From CAYRGC01 sp964601225 (lineage in GTDB: Bacteria > Patescibacteriota > Gracilibacteria > Peribacterales > Peribacteraceae), in assembly GCA_964601225.1 (NCBI GenBank), contig CAZRMM010000007.1, positions 1 through 64,000 on the forward strand: DNA of 64,000 nucleotides, written 5' to 3'. The notes beneath the pieces were generated by a model that was given only the letters and a program-made list of their open reading frames with translations, was not told where the DNA came from and did no database searches. Below, in pieces: positions 7,730-18,300 of the stretch (position 1 is its first letter; each line of letters begins with the position of its first letter). A program made the translations under genes and the position numbers.

Positions 7730-10700
7730 ATGCCCACCGAAGGACTCGAAAAACAGGCGGCCGTGCCGAATCTTCGCGACGACCTTCGTCGCGAGGCGCT
7801 GCAACGGCTCAACGCTGTGGTGCCCGGGGTCGATTCACGGAATTTCGAACATGCGTCGATTGCCGTTGGTGCTTTTCTCGCAAGGACGCTAGCGTCAGCC
7901 GACCTCCTCGAGGAAGAGCTGCGTCGCGACGACCGCTTGGCGGCGAATGCCGAGGGAAAACTCCCCGTGAACCATCGCAGGCTGTACGAGGATTTCATCA
8001 CCGAAGCGGAATCGTTGGCAATCATTTTGCCCGCGTTGATGCAGCAGGCGCGCTTGGTGCAAAACACGCCGGCGGTGCAGATTCGGCTTCAGCAGATTTA
8101 CGACGCAATTTCGTTGCGCGATCGCGCCCTCTCGCAAATTGAACAAGTCCGTGCGGTTCTGCTCAAGGCCGACGGCAGCCGGCTGCAAGGCAGGCCGATC
8201 CGTCTCCCCGACGAAGACATCCGTCGCCTCGTCGCCATAGCGGATGAGGCCTGGCGCATCCGGGAACGGCTCACCGCGCCTGCCGATCTGGAGCAGATGC
8301 AGAAGACCCTCGCTGGTGCCGAGGGGCAGGTCAAACGACTGACGGAGAACATCGGGTCCACGACCCGCGTGCTCAATGGCGTCAGTGAATCGTTGCGCCG
8401 CTCGAATGGCGCCATTCGCGTCGAGCAGGGCTTTCCAGGAGCGGAGATCATCCTCGACAATCCGGACATTTCGATGGACGTCTGGCGTCGTTTGCTCGAG
8501 AGAGGATCGCCCGCCCAGCGCCGGCGTTACGCGCGCCAGTTGCGTGAATCGGTGCAGCAGTTCCGGACGGATTTCCTCGATCGGCGCCTCTTGCAGGATT
8601 TCGAGAAATTCGCCCGACAGAAGCTCCAGGAATACATCAAGGCGAACCGTCAGGGTGCTCCCGCGGCGATCGCCTCCTGGTGCCGGACATTCGGAATGGA
8701 TGCCGTCGCGGATCGCTTGACGAACTCGCCGGAGACTTTTGAGAGAGTCTTCGAGGAGGTCGTCGCAAAAGTGCGCGGCGAGTTCGAAGACATCGCGAAG
8801 CACGAGGCCGGCAGGACGCAGGTGTTTATCGCCACGCTTCAGCGCATCGAGACGGCAGGTGAGCTTGACGCTCCCGTGCTCGCACGGGGCATCGACGCGT
8901 ACAGGGACATTCAACGCAATGCCGCGCAGACCACGGCGGCCGTGCATCGCTGGATGGTCTCGGAGAACGTGGGAGTGATCGGCAATCCGGTCGACGGCCG
9001 TGCCACCATGGTCGAACAGATCACCCGTGTCGGCGATCAGACCCTTGTAGGGTTTCTCCGCAATCAGTCGCCATACGGTATTTTCCGTCCGCGATCGTAC
9101 TACGATCCGCGGACGAACCGCCTCGTTCTTGTCACTCCGATCCAAAACGGGGAAGGGGGATTCATCGATCAGGCCGCCTATCATGGGAGGGAGATCGGCA
9201 AAACCGTGCTCGTCGGGGTGCCGACTTTCTTGGCGCTGCGGGCCATTCTGCAAAGGATGCCCTTGCTGTCCCGCGTTCCCGGACTCAACACGTTCTTGGC
9301 GCGCGTCGGATTGCCCGTCGCTGCTGGGTATTCACTCTCCGTGGCGACCGAAGCGTTGGCGCAGCAACATCGCTTCAGGCTCGCCCTGCAGGACGTGGAC
9401 CAGGTGGTTCGAGCGCTCGACAATCCGCAGCAACCTCTCACGCAGAATCAGCTCACGGCCGCTGCGAACGTGCTCTTCGCACAGTTCGTGCTCTTGCTGC
9501 ATACGGCGCGACCGGACACGTCTCCGGACCGGCCCGACCCCGTACTGGCGCTGGAGGCGCATCTGTACGTGAATCAATTCATGGTGGCCCTTGGGCATCC
9601 TCCGTGCCATCAGCTCGGTCCGATTCCCGCGGGACTCACCTTGAACGATGTGCCGGCGGACCGTCGGTCACCCGAGATCCTCCAGTACTTCCAGGTCCGC
9701 ACGGCCGACGCAGATGCACGGCGCAAGGAGAATTGGGAGCAGCAATCCAAAAAGTTCGAGCTGCAGAACCACATGCACGAATCTCTGCGAAAGCTCGGAA
9801 TCGAAGTTCGTCAGACGCAGGATCTCACGCAGGCACTCGTCCGAGGAGAGCAACTGCGCTTCCCCGACGTTGCGAGACTGATGCAGGCGACGCAGACACC
9901 CGAGTTCGCGCAGATCCGCGAGGCAACGCTCATGCATTTCGGTCCTCCCGGTTCACCGGAACGACGGGAGAATATCTTCCGTCTCATCGGCGACATTCAC
10001 TTCGCGGGACGGTGCATCAGGAAGATCCACGACGAGCATCGGCGCGATACACTCGGTCTTTCGCAGAACGAACAGACACCGGAGCGTCGGCGCGAGATTC
10101 TGCTAAAACGGAATCGGTCGTATTCCCTCGACGGCGTCTCGTTCACTCTCGCAAGCGTTGAGCAGGACATCGTGCGCTTGCTCTACCAAACGCCGCTCAC
10201 CGACGTTCTCGCCGCTTCCACGTTCTTCCAAGAGACCGCAAACCAACCCACTGAGGAGGAGTTGTCGCAATATTGGTACAGAACATCTATTCCTGGGCGC
10301 TTCTTGGGTGGCAATTCCGTCCGAGAGTACCTGCGACAGCGCCACGGTAACGATGGGCAGCGCTCAGGCGTCGGGCACGATGCCGTGCGGGTGCTCCTCG
10401 GAGACCTTTCAGAGTACGCAGGCATGTTCCTTCGTAACGAGGCTCAGGCACGTCCGGACTACGCCGCCGATCGCGTCATCGGCTCACTTGTCATCCGTCA
10501 GTGGGTCCAGCAACTCAACGCACGCGTTCCCGCGGCTCAGCAACTCACCGTTCGCGAAGTGCGGTCGGTCCCTTCCGCGGACAATAGTCGACGCGAAACC
10601 GTGCCGACACTCAGTTCTGGCGGAGTCTCGTCGATCGTCGTCGAGAACGGCGACCGTCAGCTGTACTTCTTCGTTTCCGGGGGGCGTTGGTACTGGTCGT

Positions 10701-11125
10701 CGCAGGGAAGTCCCGCATGGAGGCCCATCACGGAAGCGTCCTATTCCGAGGAGCAAACGAAGGCCAATCCTGTCCTCGGCCATTTCAACGACCTCGCGGT
10801 TCATCTTGGTCAACGTTTCCCGCGCCTGCGCTCAGCACCGCATGCCCGGGCATCGCAAATCTGGAAGCAGGCATCGGAGACGGTGATGCAGCGCGGTGCG
10901 CAATTCAGTCCGCGCAGAGTGATCATCGCGGACAATATCGAGGGCATCGAGCTGAGCCAGGGGAACGATAGAGTCGTCTTTTACTCACTGGGGGGCTGGC
11001 TTCGCTGGGATACGCCGGATTACCCGGAGCCGGCTTGGATTCTCGGCAGCCGCTTCCGGATCAATATGACCCCCTTCCGCACTGCGATGAACACACTCGC
11101 TGATGAGCTGATGAGACTCGAATAA
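7730..11125 (+). CDS. Module 1 giant protein (1131 aa), unknown family
   Basis: A 1131-aa protein with no signal peptide. The first ~480 residues are helical and rich in Gln, Arg and Leu, with likely coiled coils. Two hydrophobic segments lie at about 488-508 and 520-540, and a further helical region covers 600-930. Near the C-terminus are two beta motifs about 105 residues apart: FFVSGGRWYWSSQGSPAW (about 977) and VFYSLGGWLRWDTP (about 1082). Similar W-x-W motifs occur in the 2131-aa protein encoded downstream, so the two giants look related at their C-terminal ends. No enzymatic motif was recognised. It may be a membrane-associated scaffold, but that is a guess. Confidence 0.7.
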   Translation: MPTEGLEKQAAVPNLRDDLRREALQRLNAVVPGVDSRNFEHASIAVGAFLARTLASADLLEEELRRDDRLAANAEGKLPVNHRRLYEDFITEAESLAIILPALMQQARLVQNTPAVQIRLQQIYDAISLRDRALSQIEQVRAVLLKADGSRLQGRPIRLPDEDIRRLVAIADEAWRIRERLTAPADLEQMQKTLAGAEGQVKRLTENIGSTTRVLNGVSESLRRSNGAIRVEQGFPGAEIILDNPDISMDVWRRLLERGSPAQRRRYARQLRESVQQFRTDFLDRRLLQDFEKFARQKLQEYIKANRQGAPAAIASWCRTFGMDAVADRLTNSPETFERVFEEVVAKVRGEFEDIAKHEAGRTQVFIATLQRIETAGELDAPVLARGIDAYRDIQRNAAQTTAAVHRWMVSENVGVIGNPVDGRATMVEQITRVGDQTLVGFLRNQSPYGIFRPRSYYDPRTNRLVLVTPIQNGEGGFIDQAAYHGREIGKTVLVGVPTFLALRAILQRMPLLSRVPGLNTFLARVGLPVAAGYSLSVATEALAQQHRFRLALQDVDQVVRALDNPQQPLTQNQLTAAANVLFAQFVLLLHTARPDTSPDRPDPVLALEAHLYVNQFMVALGHPPCHQLGPIPAGLTLNDVPADRRSPEILQYFQVRTADADARRKENWEQQSKKFELQNHMHESLRKLGIEVRQTQDLTQALVRGEQLRFPDVARLMQATQTPEFAQIREATLMHFGPPGSPERRENIFRLIGDIHFAGRCIRKIHDEHRRDTLGLSQNEQTPERRREILLKRNRSYSLDGVSFTLASVEQDIVRLLYQTPLTDVLAASTFFQETANQPTEEELSQYWYRTSIPGRFLGGNSVREYLRQRHGNDGQRSGVGHDAVRVLLGDLSEYAGMFLRNEAQARPDYAADRVIGSLVIRQWVQQLNARVPAAQQLTVREVRSVPSADNSRRETVPTLSSGGVSSIVVENGDRQLYFFVSGGRWYWSSQGSPAWRPITEASYSEEQTKANPVLGHFNDLAVHLGQRFPRLRSAPHARASQIWKQASETVMQRGAQFSPRRVIIADNIEGIELSQGNDRVVFYSLGGWLRWDTPDYPEPAWILGSRFRINMTPFRTAMNTLADELMRLE

Positions 11126-11180
11126 TACACCGTTTCATCATATTCGTTCGGAGTTGACAATCATCAGTCCCGTGCGTTTT

Positions 11181-11189
11181 TGCTATACT
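11181..11189 (+). promoter_or_regulatory. Extended -10 (TGC-TATACT) for giant-protein module 2
   Basis: TGCTATACT ends 25 nt before the ATG at 11215. A perfect TTGACA lies at 11154-11159, but the 24-nt spacing is too long for a normal -35/-10 pair, so the extended -10 probably carries the promoter. The same TGCTATA(A/C)T occurs at 24299, 30225 and 38889. Confidence 0.6.
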
Positions 11190-11214
11190 ACATCCAATAA
11201 TTCTCATTTTGCCC

Positions 11215-11655
11215 ATGCCGAAAAACCAGAATCCGATCGCGCTCTACCTCACCAAGGAGGAACAGAAAGTTTTCGGCGCGTTGCCGGAGAAGTTGCGCAC
11301 GAATGTGAGGGTGGAGGATGAAAAATTGTCATTCATCGATAGTGAGGAGAGCCGCATGGACCGTATGCGTGCCATGACTGTAAAACACAAGGACCTGCAG
11401 AAAATTCGCGAGCAAGCCGCGACGAGAAAGTTCACGCAGGCTGACGTGGAGGAGCTTTCCCGCACGCTCGACCTGTCCGATCTGGATCAGGATGATTTTT
11501 TGGAGCTCGCCTTCGCATGGGGACCTGAGGTGTTTTCCTGGATGATCGGGTTCGGCCTTCCTGCCTCGCAGTCGCCCGATGATCTCCGGGAGATCGCGGA
11601 GCTCTCGACGATTCGCCATGGTCTTCTTCTTTCGCTCACGAAGCCCTTGCCCTGA
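11215..11655 (+). CDS. Module 2 small helical protein, paralogue of the one at 6597
   Basis: A 146-aa soluble helical protein without a recognised family. It aligns with the 142-aa protein of module 1 over its whole length: L-x-LT-x-EEQK at the N-terminus, a helical middle, DLDQDDFLELAFAWGPEVFS, and a C-terminal IRHGLLLS matching VRHTYFAS. The ATG at 11215 is preferred over an in-frame TTG two codons earlier. It begins the second three-gene module. Confidence 0.7.
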   Translation: MPKNQNPIALYLTKEEQKVFGALPEKLRTNVRVEDEKLSFIDSEESRMDRMRAMTVKHKDLQKIREQAATRKFTQADVEELSRTLDLSDLDQDDFLELAFAWGPEVFSWMIGFGLPASQSPDDLREIAELSTIRHGLLLSLTKPLP

Positions 11656-11678
11656 TTCTCCCTATCACCCCATCCCCC

Positions 11679-12332
11679 ATGGTTCGCAACGCCCCCGTCG
11701 ACGTCCTCTCCGTTGTCGCCGAAATGACCGGCAAGTCGCCCGAGCAGATTCGCGCGGCGTCCGCTGCAGACCGTAAGCAACTTTTCGAATCCGTCACGAA
11801 GGATCCGGGCTGGCCCGAGCGTTTCCGTCAATTCAATATCAATACGCGAGAGCAGCTTTCGGGCGCCGTGGAAACTTCCACGCGCAAGGGCTGGTTCCGT
11901 GAATTTGCGGAGGAGAACTTGTACAGCAAAGACCACCCGATTCTCGGGACGCTCTGGAAATGGGTTTCCGCGAAGCCCGTGGAAGGTATCGTCAACAGCA
12001 TTCCCCTTGTAAACAGAATCCCGTATATCGGGCGCATCGCACGCGTCGCCGCCGTCAGCGCCATGGTGTACTTCGGCTGGGGGTACCTGCGCAATTTTCT
12101 TGCGGGGTGGCACGGCGAAGAGGCAGCAAAGGCTGCGGCTGGACGTGCAGCCGCAGATGCTCCCGCAGCCGGTCTTGGGGAGACAGGTGTCATCAACGAA
12201 TACCTCCAAAAAACCGGCGAAGCAGCCGGTGGGGGAACGGGTCTTACGCCCGGCAACGCTCCATTTGTCTCGCCGCCCCCCGTCACTCCTCCGGGCGTCA
12301 ATCCGACGTATACGCCGTTGCCCAACGATTGA
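11679..12332 (+). CDS. Module 2 single-pass membrane protein, unknown family
   Basis: A 217-aa protein. It has a helical N-terminal ~105 residues (MTGKSPEQIRAASAADRKQL), one hydrophobic segment at about 120-140 (ARVAAVSAMVYFGWGYL), an Ala-rich stretch, and a Gly/Pro-rich C-terminal tail ending PTYTPLPND. It occupies the same position and has the same layout as the 227-aa protein of module 1, though direct sequence similarity is weak by eye. It lies 23 nt after the small protein and 35 nt before the giant gene. Confidence 0.65.
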   Translation: MVRNAPVDVLSVVAEMTGKSPEQIRAASAADRKQLFESVTKDPGWPERFRQFNINTREQLSGAVETSTRKGWFREFAEENLYSKDHPILGTLWKWVSAKPVEGIVNSIPLVNRIPYIGRIARVAAVSAMVYFGWGYLRNFLAGWHGEEAAKAAAGRAAADAPAAGLGETGVINEYLQKTGEAAGGGTGLTPGNAPFVSPPPVTPPGVNPTYTPLPND

Positions 12333-12367
12333 TCTAATCTTCTCTGTTACTTTCACACAAACACACA

Positions 12368-15300
12368 ATGCCACCCGAAGACAATCTCGAAGGTCCTCGT
12401 GAACAACCGCACATCGCTCCGGAGGTTTTCACGAAACTTGCCGGTCAACTTCGACAATCGAGCGGCATCATTGTGAGACCGAATAATGGTCCGAGAACTA
12501 TTCTCTCGGCTCCTGGGTGGAATGCACCAACGCGTCCGATAGAGCAGAGTCAGAAAATCTTACAGGCGTACAACGTCGAATCCCAGCGGAATCTTTTGCC
12601 GTGGAACGACACGTTGGTGCGCAACATGAACAACCGCTTCCTGGATCGCGCGCGCGTCATCATGCACCTGCCAGAAGGCGGTCAGGCGCTTGAGGATGAG
12701 CTGGATGCTCTCAACAGGATTCAAATGCACATGGCGATGGCTGCGTACACCCAGGGGCTTGTGGATCACTTAACGAAGACCGCAGAGGATTACGCGGAAG
12801 CAGCGAAAACCATTCCTGCGCAGTACCGCAATGCGGCGCTTGAGAATCAGGTGAAAACCATGCTCGAGCAATTCATCACGATCATGCCGCGCTTTAGTCT
12901 TCTCCAGCAGCTTCATCAGCTGGAGATGTCATTCGAAACCGCCGTGCAGCAGAAGACCATGCTGGAAGCACTGCCCAATCGAAATGCGGAACAGCAGCGC
13001 GAACTCAATGAATATATTCAGGCAATCGGTGCCAACCCGAACAGGGCGACATTCACCGGCAATATGGGGCAGCGAATCCGCCAATTGCGCGAGCAGTTGC
13101 AGAAAAGCCACGGAAATGCCATTACCCTGCCGGATTTCAGTGGGGCCCCCGTTCGCTTTTCCGCTCTTGATGCGAATACCTCGAACGACACACTCTTCAG
13201 TCAGATTCGTCTCATGGAGGAATGGCTCAAGGGCAACTTCCGTCGGACGCATCAGATCACGATTCCGCCGGCACAGCCCGGAGGGCAAGCGATCGCTGCC
13301 AATCCGCATATCGCGGATGCGATGCTCTTTGAGGGGGTCTTCCGTCATAGAGAGGCCCTCGGCAAAGAGATAGCAAGTCCGACGACTGAGCCGCAGCGCA
13401 TCCTTGAAGCCGTGGCGCAGGATCTCAATGCTGCTGAGCATATGCGTAACTACGTAGCGACACGCTTGAGGCTTGGTTCGCAGTTCAACGCCCTCGCGGC
13501 GACGCGTGGAGCACTATTCCCGCTGCCCGCTTTGCAACAGGGGCAACTTCCTCCGCTCCAGCCTCTCGACAAACAGCAGAAAGATAAATATGAACAGCAG
13601 CAATTCGGAGAAATGGGATTCACCCAAATGCACGCGGATCAGCAGCGTGTGCTCGAGACGTATACAGGATCTGTCGCAGAGGCAATTCTTCATTTTCAAA
13701 CCTCGTTCCGAATCGTCGATGGTCTCATGATGACGCTCGATCGCGCCGTGGGCGGCCTCGACAGGCTTGCGCTCACGGGCATTGGGGGGGTGCAGATGAT
13801 GAATAACTTCAATCTTGCGCTTTTTGGAGGCAATTTCTGGCTTCCCGCCCTGCGCGATCTTGGGAATATGAACGCCGTGCCAGCCAAAATGCTGCGCGAA
13901 CAGGCAGATCGTCTCCGTGGTATCAGGAAATCGCTTCTGGATATCAAAGAAGAGTATGAAAAGAAGATTACGGATCTTCGCAGGAATATTGCACAGCATG
14001 CTTCTCAGTTGCGCGATGCGATCGGAGTCATGCGTTCTGCGCAAACGCGCGACGCGTATCTCAAGGCTCGCGAGGAATGCATCCGCATCGTCGCGTTGGT
14101 CGACAGGGATTATGAAGACGTGATCGTTTTCCAGGAAGAATTGGACAAGCGACTGAGCGACACGCTGCATTTCCACGGCGTTTCCGCGGCGGCCTATCGC
14201 CAGGCGAACGCCTTGGAAACGGTGCGGGCGATTGTTTTCGATCTTTCTTTGTATGCAGGCCTCTCCGCGCTCGGTGGCCGCGGTGGCATCACCGGTACGG
14301 GGGGCGTTCTGTCGCGATTTAGGGCAACCCGCGCCGTTCCTTCGCTCGCAAATCCCACGGGAATGATCCGCTCGATTCTTACGTCTCCAATCCGCGCCTT
14401 GAACGCACAAACACGTCCCATCGTATGGGCGATCGACAGGCTCCGCGGTGGCAACGGCCCCGTCGGCCAAATCATGCGCATCGCGCGGAACGGGTCCCTC
14501 ACGCTCGAGCAACAGACTGCGCGCATCGTCGAGATTCTCAATCAGCCGACTCTCACCATCGCCCAACGCCAGCAGATCCTCGAGGAACTCATTCGTCGCG
14601 GCGTGAACGTGAACGGATCACCCCGCCAGTCGCTCGCCATCAACGCGGTGCTCCGCGGCGGAAATGCGATGAGCGATGTGGAGCGCGGCCGCATTGCGCT
14701 CGCCATCCTGCGCGCCAACGGCGGCACGCAGCTCACCGAAGAGGCCCTGCGCGGCATGGTCTCCGCGGCGCACCTTTTCCAGCAGGCGCAGCTCGAAGCC
14801 GCCTACAAGACTCTCGCCGATGCGCATACCGCGCTGAGTGCGACACGTAATGCCACGACGATCACGAACGTGCAGAGTGCCGAGCGCGCCGTCGTGAATA
14901 TTCTCCGTGCCAAGACCAACAAGCTCGTGCAGCTCGGTCTTTCCACCGAGCAGGCGAACCTGCTCGTGCGCAGCGCCGTCTGCGGCTCGGAGGGGGCGGT
15001 CATCGCGCAGAACGTCGCCCGCATGCCGGGCGTTACCGTCTCGCAAGAAATGCAGGCGCTCCTCGGCGTCCACGTTCCGCCGGCAGCCCGCGCGTCGTTC
15101 TTCGCGCCCCGCGCGGGTGCGGGTCTGCGCCTCCTGAAAGGCGCACCCTTTCTCGCGCTCGATGCCTTCCTTACGTACCAGAGTTACGTCGAACTCGATC
15201 AGGAGCGCAAGGAACGCGATGAGACGGTCAAGCAGGTCACCGCGGTGCTCCGCGGACTCGGGTTCCGACAGAGCGGCGATGTCTTCCGTCTCCAGGCACC

Positions 15301-18300
15301 CGGAAGCAGGAGCAGCGGTATCGAATTGCGAATGACGGACCTTCTCGCCGCACGCGACGCGCGCCTGGACACCCGGGTTCTCAATGCGGGCGTCCAGACG
15401 GGCGGACTCCTCATCGGGGCGGCCGCGATGGCCTACGGCGGGCCCGTGGGCATTATCGTCGGCGTAGGCGCGGCCGCGATCGTCGTTTCCGTCAATGTGT
15501 ACGGCGAGGTGAAGGATTTCGAGAAGGCATACGCGTTGCTTGCCAATCGCAGGGATTGTCCCAGCTGGCTCTTCTGGCTGCTTGGTGGTGCAAAGTCACT
15601 GACGGGCAAGACCGGCATGGAACTCCTCGAGGGTCCGGGCTTCCTCGCGAGCTTCTTTGCAAGCGAAGCCACGCCTGCGGCGAAAGAGCGCATGCTCTTC
15701 TGTGCCGTCATCGAGAAGCTTTCGCCCGAGGATCGCATGGAGCTCATGGAGGCGGTGAACATCGGGCGCACGAACCAGATCGAGGCGCTCGATAGCCTCT
15801 ACGAGGCGTTTCCGGTCGCGAAGGACTTCTTCGCGGCACAGCTCTTCGCGCGCTACCCGGATCCCATTTCGTGGGACGATGCACGCAACCTCAAGATCCC
15901 CAGCCGCCCGTGGATCTTCGACGGACCGCATGCCAACGCGCTCTTCGGTTCCATCCGTGCCACGAGCCACATGTTTGCGGCGCACGTATTGGAGCAGAAT
16001 TATCTGCGCTCTCTCGCATTGTCGCAGCAGCGTCCCGACGATGCCGCGCTCGCCCAGCAAGTTCGCATGCTCGGCCGTCACCGGGTCTTCGGCGCCACGC
16101 TCGCCGAGCGCCAGGCAGAACTACTCCGCAACCAGCCGCAGGGTCAGGAAACGCGCACGCGTGCTTTCATGATTTCGCAACAGGTGCGAGAGCATATCGT
16201 CAAAGTGGCGGGCGCAGGGGGCAATCGCTCCGCACTCGTCAATCAGCAATCTCTTGCCGCGGCAATGAAAGAGTACCGTTCCTCGTTGGCGAGAGCCCAG
16301 GCGAACGGTGACAAGGAATTCCCCCTGGAACCCCGCGACAGGGATCACCTCCGTCAGATCCCGCTCAGCGGCATCAACGGCATGGCGCTCCTCGAGTCCC
16401 AGAATTTCCAGCTCGTCGGCAATCATGCCGATCTTTGGTCCGGCGATCACGTCCTCTCGCTCGCGCCGCAGAACAATCCTTACGCCCTCGCCGAATGGGC
16501 GATCGATGGGCAGCGCGTGGTTGCCGGAGGAGTGCCGTCGCTTTCCCCGAGTGCGACATCGACGGAGGCGGAACATATCTTCAATGAGATCAGCCGCAAG
16601 ACCGCCCTCGATACCGTTTCCACCACGCCGCACGCGCTCATGGGCTATTTGCCTCCGCCCGACGCGTTCTCCCGGCAGGTCCCGGTTTTCTCGAATGTGC
16701 AGGCGCTTCCGTTCTCGTTCCTCCGACAGGGTGCCATTGCCAACCTGGCGGCGACGCCCCACATGTCGCGTCCGGAATCGCTGCACTTCACGGCGATTGG
16801 CCACTTCGGCGCCGCCCAGGTCATCGTGCAGACGCTCGGTTACAAGGATTTCGGCAACGCGCGGAAGTCCAAGCAGCGCGTGCTCCTGGTAGCCAAGGAC
16901 TCGCAGGGCCAGGACGCCGTTGTTCGCTCGTTCGAGTGGAGTGACGTGCCTCCCACGAACACGCATAGCGGCATCGCGGCCATGCGCATCGAGGGCGACG
17001 AAGCGATCGAATCGGCCGTCACGCGGTATCGCAACGCCGGTCGGGACTTCCTCCGCGCCGAGGGCGCCCAGGAAACGCCGAACGGCGAACTGGCGCTCCG
17101 CGGCAAGGTGTTCCGCTACGTTCCCGGCGCGCAGCGTTGGGAGTGGCGCGACGACTCGGAGACGAACTTTACCCCTGTTACCGCCGCCGCCGCGCCGTCG
17201 GATCCGGCTGCCCGCGAACTCCATACGATCGCGTCCACTCTCCAGGCGCTCAACGGCGGATCGATCAATGCGGCCGAGATGGCGGGGCACGTCCGCTCCA
17301 TGGGCGAAGAGCTGCTCCGCGCAAACGGCGCCATGCCGTTCAATGAGAACGGCCTTGCCACGTTCATCCTCCAGCAGCCGCCGGACCCGTATCGCATGCA
17401 GTTCCGCTGGCGAGAAGGCAAGTGGGAAGTCCGTACCAACACCAACGCCTGGGAGCGGCTCAATGCGCCCCAGAACTTCGCCGCGCTCAACCACGCCAGC
17501 TCCTTCGGTCGTTGGCTCCGCCTCCGTAACGCCCTCGCTCGCGCCAATTCCGGCGACGTCTCGGGCATGAGCGAAGTTCAGGGGCAACTCGTCGACGAGC
17601 ACGAAGAGCTCGTTGCCGAGTACCTCCGCTCGGCGCTCGGCGCCCGGGAACAGACGATGGAAGGCGAAAAGCGCTATCTCGTGGATATCGTCCACCCCTC
17701 CGGCACTCGTGCCCTTGTCTTCCGTTGCGACGACGGCGAATGGCAGGTCCAGGAGGGGAACGAGTGGATTCCCACCGAGGATCATCCGCCGTTCATGCTC
17801 GCGGGTGTGCTGCCGCAGCATCGGCAGCGCATCGAGCGGTTGAACGCGGCCCTCCCCGCGCTCAACGCGAGCACCGTGCTCGCGATCTCGTCCATGACGG
17901 CAGCCGCCCGCGGCACCGACCGCGCCAACGACCGCGCGCTCACGCAGAAGATCGCCGGCGAGTACGTCGTGCAGGGCCAGCAGAAGGAGGCCGGCGGCTT
18001 CATGAGCAACGCCCAGATGCTCTACGCCGTCGCCGAGGGCACCTTCAACAACGGCGCGACCGACTGCCTCATCCGTCTCCGTCCCGACGCGCCGGGGCAA
18101 GTGGCGCCGCTCGCGTACTGCCTGCCGGACGGCCGCGTCCTTCTTCTCCGCCGCAATAATGCGGGCGGTCTCGACCGTCGCATCCTCCCGAACCTCCAGG
18201 CGCTCGGTATCGTCAATCCGGGCGCTCCCAGCATTACCGCACAGGAAACGACGAAGGCGATGGAGCAGCGCGGCAAGCAGATGCTCGACGTCCTCTCCAA

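Noticed and set aside
11154..11189. TTGACA plus TATACT as a normal sigma-70 promoter for module 2
   Set aside because: The 24-nt spacing is too long. The extended -10 alone is the better explanation.
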